Source: Bacteroidota bacterium
GTDB taxonomy: Bacteria; Bacteroidota; Bacteroidia; Flavobacteriales; Weeksellaceae
Length of the DNA stretch: 27,894 nt
Assembly (NCBI GenBank): GCA_018266965.1
Contig: JAFDZJ010000449.1
Coordinates: 1-27,894, forward strand
Reading direction: 5' to 3'
Shown here: positions 23,028 to 27,894 of the stretch, in pieces
How the letters are laid out: each line of letters opens with the position of its first letter
Numbering within the stretch: the stretch's first letter is position 1
The notes under the pieces: model-generated
Seen by the model: the letters and a program-made list of their open reading frames with translations, nothing else
Databases searched by the model: none
Told to the model about the DNA's origin: nothing
Translations under genes and position numbers: made by a program

Positions 23028-25613
23028 ATGTTAGAAGAGCAACCCAACGAAGAGGAACAACTAAAAAAAGTATCCGGACTATACAAAGATTGGTTTCTGG
23101 ATTATGCATCTTATGTAATATTGGATAGAGCTATTCCTTCTGTATTTGATGGACTAAAACCCGTACAAAGAAGGATTATGCACTCTATGAGAGAGTTGGA
23201 AGATGGTAGATACAACAAGGTTGCCAATATCGTTGGAAACACCATGAAATACCACCCTCATGGAGATGCTTCTATTACCGATGCCATGGTACAAATTGGT
23301 CAAAAAGAATTATTGATTGATACCCAAGGAAACTGGGGAAATATTTTTACTGGCGACTCTGCTGCAGCTGCCAGATATATTGAAGCAAGACTTACCCCGT
23401 TTGCTTTGGAGGTAGTTTTCAATCCAAAAACCACAGATTGGACAAAATCTTATGATGGCAGAAACAACGAACCTATCGATTTGCCTGTAAAATTCCCACT
23501 CCTACTTACCCAAGGTGTAGAAGGTATTGGAGTTGGACTTTCCACCAAAATATTACCACACAATTTCAACGAACTCATCAACGCTTCGGTTGCCTATCTT
23601 AAAGGAAAAAAATTCGAACTCTATCCGGATTTTTTAACCGCAGGATTTGTAGATGTATCCGAATACAATGATGGACAAAGAGGTGGCAAAATAAGAGCTA
23701 GAGCCAAAATTGCACAACAAGACAAACATAGTTTGGTAATAACAGAATTGCCTTTCTCCCGAACTACTGGCGATTTGATAGATACTATCTTAAAAGCCAA
23801 TGAAAAAGGCAAGATAAAAATAAAAAAAATAGAGGACAACACCTCCGACAAGGTAGAAATACTTATCCATCTGCATAATGATGTTTCTCCGGACAAAACC
23901 ATTGATGCTCTGTATGCTTTCACCGATTGTCAAGTAACAATTTCACCAAATGCTTGTGTAATTGTTGGTGACAAACCTTCTTTTCTATCGGTTTCGGAGA
24001 TATTAAAAATGAATACCGACCATACTGTTTCTCTACTTCAAAAAGAATTGGAAATAGAGTTACATGAATTACAAGAAAGTTGGCATTTCTCTTCCTTGGA
24101 AAGAATTTTTATTGAAAATAGAATTTATCATGATATCGAAGAAGTAAAATCTTGGGAACAAGTAATTATTACCATAGATGAAGGTCTAAAACCTCACACC
24201 AAACATTTACTAAGAGCTGTTACTGAAGAAGATATTGTGAAATTAACCGAAATCCGAATTAAAAGAATTTCCAGATTCGATTTGGACAAATTCAAAGAAA
24301 ACATACTTTCATTAGAAGGAAAAATAGAACAGGTAAAACATAATCTTGCCAACCTAATTACCTTTGCAATAGACTACTATACAAACATCCAAAAAAAATA
24401 CGGAAAAGACAAAGAAAGAAGAACCGAAATTAGAATTTTCGATACCATAGATGCTACAAAAGTAGCGGTAGCCAACGAAAAATTCTTTGTGAACCGAGAA
24501 GAAGGCTTCATTGGTACTTCTCTAAAAAAAGACGAATACCTATTTGATTGTTCGGATATTGATGACATCATTACCTTCCAAAAAGATGGAACAATGAAGG
24601 TTGTAAAAGTAGAAACCAAAACTTTTATTGGAAAAAATATAGAGCATGTAGGTATTTTTAAGAAAAACGATAAAAGAACCGTTTATAACATGATCTACCG
24701 TGAAGGTAGAGATGGTGCATACTACATGAAAAGATTTTCTGTAACCGGAGTTACTAGAAATAATGAATACAAACTAGCTTCGGACACCAAAGGTTCCGAA
24801 ATGCTATATTTTTCTGCAAATCCCAATGGCGAAGCCGAAACTGTTACTATTTTGCTAAAACCAAATGCTAGGATTAGAAAAAACAAAATAGAAATAAATT
24901 TCTCCGAATTAGCAATAAAAGGAAGGGACTCCAAAGGAAATTTGGTAACTAAATATGCAATCAAAAAAATTGAATTGAAGGAAGAAGGAATTTCTACTCT
25001 TGCTCCCAGAAAAATATGGTTTGATGAAACTATTCGTAGGTTGAATGCCGAAGGAAGAGGACAACTACTAGGAAGTTTCAAAGGAGATGACAAAATCCTA
25101 ACCATAACACCAAAAGGTGAAGCCAAACTTATTTCATTTGACCTTAGCAATCGTTTTGATGACGAATATATTATCCTAGAAAAATGGAAACCAGAACAAG
25201 CCATCACTTGTATCTATTTCGATGGAGAGAAAAACATCTATTTTATCAAAAGATTTTTATTGGAAAACTCTCCTAATATTCAAAATTTTATGCCAAGTGA
25301 ACATCCAAAATCATTTGTAGAATTTGTTGGGACAACAGATGGTTGTGTTGCAGAAATAGTTTTTGCGAAAGATAAAAATGGAAAAATAAAAGAAACTGAA
25401 AATATAAATATCGATGAATACATTGCTGTAAAAGGAATGAAAGCAATGGGAAATCAATTTGTAAAAGACAAAATAAAATCCATCAATATAGAAATTCCAG
25501 AAATTATAGAAGAAGAAATTGAAGAACCTGAAACAAATTTCCATAAATCATCTGAAAACATAGATGAAGAAGGAGAAATTGGTAGTCTTTTTGATGATTC
25601 CATTTCCGAATAA
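23028..25613 (+). CDS. parC: DNA topoisomerase IV subunit A
   Basis: This 861-residue cleavage subunit has the winged-helix core with KPVQRRIMHSM (44-54) and the active-site tyrosine Tyr117 in AAAARYIEARL. The quinolone-contact region reads HPHGDASITDAMV: the serine equivalent to E. coli ParC Ser80 is Ala81, and the acidic residue Glu84 is Asp85. The C-terminal half forms a beta-pinwheel of repeated blades (for example FIGTSLKKDEYLFDCSDIDD, in parts), without the GyrA-box QRRGGKG, so ParC is preferred over GyrA. The last 60 residues are strongly acidic (EIIEEEIEEPE, NIDEEGEIGSLFDD). It decatenates chromosomes with ParE. A rhomboid gene follows after 33 bases. Confidence 0.94.
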   Translation: MLEEQPNEEEQLKKVSGLYKDWFLDYASYVILDRAIPSVFDGLKPVQRRIMHSMRELEDGRYNKVANIVGNTMKYHPHGDASITDAMVQIGQKELLIDTQGNWGNIFTGDSAAAARYIEARLTPFALEVVFNPKTTDWTKSYDGRNNEPIDLPVKFPLLLTQGVEGIGVGLSTKILPHNFNELINASVAYLKGKKFELYPDFLTAGFVDVSEYNDGQRGGKIRARAKIAQQDKHSLVITELPFSRTTGDLIDTILKANEKGKIKIKKIEDNTSDKVEILIHLHNDVSPDKTIDALYAFTDCQVTISPNACVIVGDKPSFLSVSEILKMNTDHTVSLLQKELEIELHELQESWHFSSLERIFIENRIYHDIEEVKSWEQVIITIDEGLKPHTKHLLRAVTEEDIVKLTEIRIKRISRFDLDKFKENILSLEGKIEQVKHNLANLITFAIDYYTNIQKKYGKDKERRTEIRIFDTIDATKVAVANEKFFVNREEGFIGTSLKKDEYLFDCSDIDDIITFQKDGTMKVVKVETKTFIGKNIEHVGIFKKNDKRTVYNMIYREGRDGAYYMKRFSVTGVTRNNEYKLASDTKGSEMLYFSANPNGEAETVTILLKPNARIRKNKIEINFSELAIKGRDSKGNLVTKYAIKKIELKEEGISTLAPRKIWFDETIRRLNAEGRGQLLGSFKGDDKILTITPKGEAKLISFDLSNRFDDEYIILEKWKPEQAITCIYFDGEKNIYFIKRFLLENSPNIQNFMPSEHPKSFVEFVGTTDGCVAEIVFAKDKNGKIKETENINIDEYIAVKGMKAMGNQFVKDKIKSINIEIPEIIEEEIEEPETNFHKSSENIDEEGEIGSLFDDSISE

Positions 25614-25646
25614 AATAAAAAAATGTAATAAAAATTAATATTTAAA

Positions 25647-26300
25647 ATGAATCTATACTTAATTGGTATTATTATCCTTTCCGTTACGGTAAGCATGAAG
25701 GGATTTCAGGATTTCTCTTTTTTCGAGAAGTACAAATTCAATGTAGGAGCCGTACAAAAAGGTGAATATATCCGATTGTTATCCGCTGGATTTCTACACG
25801 GAAGTTGGTCTCACCTCATATTCAACATGCTGACTTTGTATTTTTTTGCACCAATAGTTATCCAGTCTTTTGGAGATATTCCATTTTTGGTTATCTATTT
25901 TGGTTCTATGATTTTGGGAAATATTTTTTGTTTGTTTCTTTACAAACATCAATCATGGTATTCTGCCATCGGTGCAAGTGGAGGAGTTTCTGGGATATTA
26001 TTCGGTGCAATTGCTATTTTCCCTACTATCGGAATATATTTTTTCTTTATACCCATTCCTATCCCCGGTTATATCTTTGGACTTTTATATTTCGGATATT
26101 CTGTTTATATGATGATTAATCCCAACCCACAAGACAATGTTGGACACGCAGCACATTTGGGAGGTGCTTTTTTCGGATTAATATATGCAGTTACCTTTGC
26201 ACCAGAACAAGCCATTGCTCATGCTTTTGAGTTGGGAGTTATGTCGTTACCACTACTCTATTTGGGTTACGAAATTATTATAAAGAAAAGAATTGGATAG
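25647..26300 (+). CDS. rhomboid-family intramembrane serine protease
   Basis: This 217-residue protein has about six hydrophobic helices, the minimal rhomboid core. The catalytic serine is Ser111 in GASGGVSG (109-116), and the catalytic histidine is His170 in GHAAHLGGAFFG (166-177). HGSWSHLIFNM (51-61) supplies the conserved His and Asn of the first core helices that shape the oxyanion hole. It should cut transmembrane segments of client proteins within the membrane; the clients are unknown. It follows parC by 33 bases and may share its transcript. No terminator is clear after it. Confidence 0.92.
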   Translation: MNLYLIGIIILSVTVSMKGFQDFSFFEKYKFNVGAVQKGEYIRLLSAGFLHGSWSHLIFNMLTLYFFAPIVIQSFGDIPFLVIYFGSMILGNIFCLFLYKHQSWYSAIGASGGVSGILFGAIAIFPTIGIYFFFIPIPIPGYIFGLLYFGYSVYMMINPNPQDNVGHAAHLGGAFFGLIYAVTFAPEQAIAHAFELGVMSLPLLYLGYEIIIKKRIG

Positions 26301-26387
26301 TTTGGTCAGAATGTTTTTGAAATAATGAAGTTGTAAAAATCATAAAAAAAATAGGGGAAAAAGAATCGTTAGCGTTCATCTTATCGA
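26301..26387. other. intergenic stretch before the GNAT pseudogene
   Basis: This is the left part of the only gap longer than 300 bases without an intact gene (26301-26814). It is A/T-rich. I see no hairpin, promoter or open frame here. The remainder of the gap holds the decayed acetyltransferase (26388-26713) and the tetR promoter and operator. Confidence 0.6.
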
Positions 26388-26713
26388 ATGACACACTTAA
26401 ACAATAAACAACAGAAAGATGAGTATTTTAATAGAAACTTAACGATTAATTTTAGAGAATTAGAACAAACAGACGAAAATAATTTATTCGAAATTGGCTC
26501 TGACCCAGAATTTCATTTGTATATAGAAAAATAATCCTGTGAAATCATTTGAAAAAATAAACAAGTCATTGAGATACTAAAACGCAATACAAAGAAAATG
26601 AAATTGCTCCATGTGTAGTGATTTACAAATGAATGCGTCGGTTGGGCTGGATTGAAATATTTTAATCAGTCATTAAATAAACACAATAATTTTACGAACT
26701 TAGTTATAGGTTT
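26388..26713 (+). pseudogene. decayed RimJ/RimL-type GNAT acetyltransferase
   Basis: No intact gene spans this stretch, but short pieces in changing frames line up with one GNAT protein. An ATG at 26388 opens a 48-residue frame with INFRELEQTDENNLFEIGSDPE. After a shift in an A-run near 26527-26531 the reading becomes NNPVKSFEKINK (to about 26565). QYKENEIAPCVVIYK follows at 26585-26629 in another frame, then TNECVGWAGLKYFNQSL (26625-26675) and YELSYRF (26693-26713). The order (RELxxxD, DPE, QYKE, VGWAGLKYF, YELSYRF) is that of RimJ/RimL N-acetyltransferases. The acetyl-CoA loop and C-terminal half are missing. At least four frameshifts make it a pseudogene. Confidence 0.7.
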
Positions 26714-26743
26714 TAAAAAATTCAAAACTTTTTTTAAATTTTA

Positions 26744-26775
26744 TTTGCCCAATTAAAATTTAGTTTTTACTTTTG
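26744..26775 (+). promoter_or_regulatory. promoter of the tetR operon
   Basis: TTTG (26744-26747), a 20-base spacer and TACTTTTG (26768-26775) exactly match the Bacteroidota consensus. The TetR-like start is 39 bases after the -7 element. An operator-like element (26772-26790) overlaps its downstream edge. Confidence 0.82.
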
Positions 26776-26790
26776 CGAGTGAATACTAAC
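26772..26790 (+). promoter_or_regulatory. putative TetR operator, site 1
   Basis: TTTGCGAGT-GAAT-ACTAAC has inverted core half-sites AGT/ACT around GAAT. It overlaps the -7 element and the expected transcription start of the tetR operon, the usual place for self-repression. Its inverted copy, with only the central four bases reversed, occurs at 27804-27822. Confidence 0.6.
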
Positions 26791-26814
26791 TAACATAAAA
26801 TAAATTAGACAAGT

Positions 26815-27402
26815 ATGCAAGAATTTACAGATAGACAAATTGAAATAATGGAAGCGGCTACCAACCGTATTTCAAAATATCGTATTAAGAATTTGACCAT
26901 CAAAACGTTGGCAGAAGATATAGGTTTATCTGAACCTGCATTGTACAGACATTTCAAAAGCAAAAATGAAATTTTATTGAGTTTGCTGGAATACTTCAAA
27001 ACGGAAATGAAAAACCGTATTCAGTCTATTTCTTTTAAACCAACTGACACGACTGCTGATGAATTAAGAGCGATTTTTAATTCTCAACTACAAACTTTTA
27101 CAAACAAACCTGCCATTGTGAGTGTAATTTTTGCAGAAAGCATTTTCCATTTTGATGAAAGTTTGAGTAATAAAGTGGCTGAAATAATGAATATGATGCA
27201 GGAGTATGTAAAAACAAATATTGTAAAGGGTCAAGAAAAAGGACAATACAATAAATTGATTGGAGCTTCTACGCTAACAACCATCATTATTGGTGGAATG
27301 AGAATGACCGTACTGAAATGGAAATTATCAGGACATAAATCAAATTTAATAAAGGACGGAAAATCCGTTTTAGATGGAATATTGAAAATGATTGAAAAAT
27401 GA
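26815..27402 (+). CDS. TetR/AcrR-family transcriptional repressor
   Basis: This 195-residue protein begins with a TetR-type helix-turn-helix. The second and third helices read LTIKTLAEDIGLSEPALYRHFKSKNEIL (in parts; 27-54), with the hallmark P-A-L-Y-R-H-F. The rest (about 60-195) is the helical ligand-binding and dimerisation domain, which has no assigned ligand. It probably represses its own operon, which continues into a membrane protein and a TolC-like gene, so the inducer may be a drug, solvent or metal exported by that pump. The stop overlaps the next start by 4 bases. Two matching operator candidates (26772-26790 and 27804-27822) support autorepression. Confidence 0.9.
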   Translation: MQEFTDRQIEIMEAATNRISKYRIKNLTIKTLAEDIGLSEPALYRHFKSKNEILLSLLEYFKTEMKNRIQSISFKPTDTTADELRAIFNSQLQTFTNKPAIVSVIFAESIFHFDESLSNKVAEIMNMMQEYVKTNIVKGQEKGQYNKLIGASTLTTIIIGGMRMTVLKWKLSGHKSNLIKDGKSVLDGILKMIEK

Positions 27403-27785
27403 AAAAAATAGTACAATATCTATCCAGTATTTTACTTGTCGGCTTTGGTTTTTTAACCTTATTCCTTAGCTCTTCAGTAATCTTTGACTGGTTTGGAATA
27501 CGAGCCAAAGAAGGAAACTATGTCTTGTTTATCGTTTGGGCAAATTTTATCAGCAGCTTGCTTTATCTTATTTCGGCTTATGGTTTTCTAAAAATAAAAA
27601 ATTGGACTTTTAAAGCCTTATCGGTAGCAACTGTTATTTTGGTAGTTGCATTGATAGGCTTGTTTATTCATATTTATTCTGGTGGTATCTACGAAACAAA
27701 AACGGTTTTCGCAATATTGTTCAGAATTAGTGTTACAATAGTTTTTACGGCTATTGCTTATTTTTCAATCAATAAACAGAAATAA
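27399..27785 (+). CDS. four-helix membrane protein in the TetR-efflux operon
   Basis: This 128-residue protein has four hydrophobic helices (about 8-30, 43-62, 72-92 and 104-122), short loops and a Lys-rich C-terminus (NKQK). Sequence marks such as FDWFGIRAKEGNYVLFIVWANF are not assignable to a named family. Its start codon overlaps the TetR stop (ATGA type) and a TolC-like gene starts 16 bases after its end. By context it is expected to be part of, or to respond with, the efflux system; the role itself cannot be read. Confidence 0.75.
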   Translation: MKKIVQYLSSILLVGFGFLTLFLSSSVIFDWFGIRAKEGNYVLFIVWANFISSLLYLISAYGFLKIKNWTFKALSVATVILVVALIGLFIHIYSGGIYETKTVFAILFRISVTIVFTAIAYFSINKQK

Positions 27786-27801
27786 AAAAATTTACTTTAT
27801 C

Positions 27802-27894
27802 ATGTTAGTGAATACTCGCAAACTCATATTTAGCTTGATAGTTTTGTCAGGTTGGAATGTAGGCCAAGCTCAGGAGGTTTGGACTTTAAAACAA
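27802..27894 (+). CDS. TolC-family outer-membrane efflux protein, N-terminal fragment
   Basis: The first 31 codons are in the window; the gene runs off the right edge. The product has a signal peptide (MLVNTRKLIFSLIVLSGWNVGQAQ) and a mature start EVWTLKQ. That is the common opening of TolC-type proteins in Bacteroidota, where W-T-L-x-x-C/A-I follows the cleavage site. A periplasmic adaptor and an RND or ABC pump gene would be expected further right. Codons 2-7 lie within the second operator-like element. Only the start is seen, so the family call is moderate. Confidence 0.62.
   Translation, partial: MLVNTRKLIFSLIVLSGWNVGQAQEVWTLKQ
27804..27822 (-). promoter_or_regulatory. putative TetR operator, site 2
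   Basis: On the minus strand this reads TTTGCGAGT-ATTC-ACTAAC: the same arms as site 1, with the central four bases reverse-complemented. It lies directly over the first codons of the TolC-like gene. A weak -7-like TACTTTAT (27793-27800) sits just before it, in a geometry similar to site 1. Confidence 0.5.

Noticed and set aside
20552..25613. Calling the topoisomerase pair gyrB/gyrA
   Set aside because: Adjacency, subunit lengths and the lack of a GyrA-box in the A subunit favour topoisomerase IV.
1..27894. tRNA, rRNA or other structured RNA genes
   Set aside because: No cloverleaf, rRNA-like stretch or known riboswitch pattern was noticed by eye; a covariance-model scan was not possible.

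Overview
The window looks like ordinary chromosome from a low-GC Bacteroidota bacterium, most likely class Flavobacteriia and probably the Weeksellaceae/Chryseobacterium lineage (inferred from recall of family sequences, not from a search). Supporting signs are the high A+T content, promoters of the Bacteroidota type (TTTG about 20 nt before TAnnTTTG), few Shine-Dalgarno sites, the partial outer-membrane barrel protein at the left edge, a DnaA with an atypical N-terminus, and lineage-typical families (YfhO, START-like, DUF6263, FemAB-like GNAT).

Left third (1-9.7 kb): the end of a TonB-type barrel protein, a LURP-one/tubby-like protein with a small lipoprotein, and a 2,4-dienoyl-CoA-reductase-like SDR. 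A cluster of repeats and hairpins (2325-2528) follows. A minus-strand run then holds a DUF6263 lipoprotein, a small DUF4834-like membrane protein, a YfhO-type membrane protein and a GT4 glycosyltransferase. Next come a universal stress protein and, convergent to it, a class IV aminotransferase homologue with a START-like protein upstream. The aminotransferase homologue has lost its main PLP-binding residues.

Middle (9.7-20.4 kb): a Crp/Fnr regulator, a DUF1569/DinB-like protein and a small secreted protein converge on dnaA. A hotdog thioesterase converges on the pdhA-E2 pair of the pyruvate dehydrogenase complex. A five-gene minus-strand operon (BNR-repeat protein, LolD-like ATPase, RadC, FemAB/GNAT-like protein, lipoprotein) ends at a clear terminator.

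Right third (20.5-27.9 kb): parE and parC (topoisomerase IV) with a small two-helix membrane protein between them, then a rhomboid protease. A decayed RimJ/RimL-type acetyltransferase pseudogene, broken by several frameshifts, lies at 26388-26713. The window ends in what looks like a TetR-controlled efflux operon: tetR, a four-helix membrane protein and the start of a TolC-like gene. The same inverted operator-like 19-mer occurs at the tetR promoter and again over the first codons of the tolC-like gene.

Most of the window is housekeeping. I found no defence island, CRISPR array, RNA gene or intact mobile element. The best leads are the PLP-less aminotransferase homologue, the paired TetR operators, the GNAT pseudogene, and the membrane protein set between the topoisomerase IV subunits.
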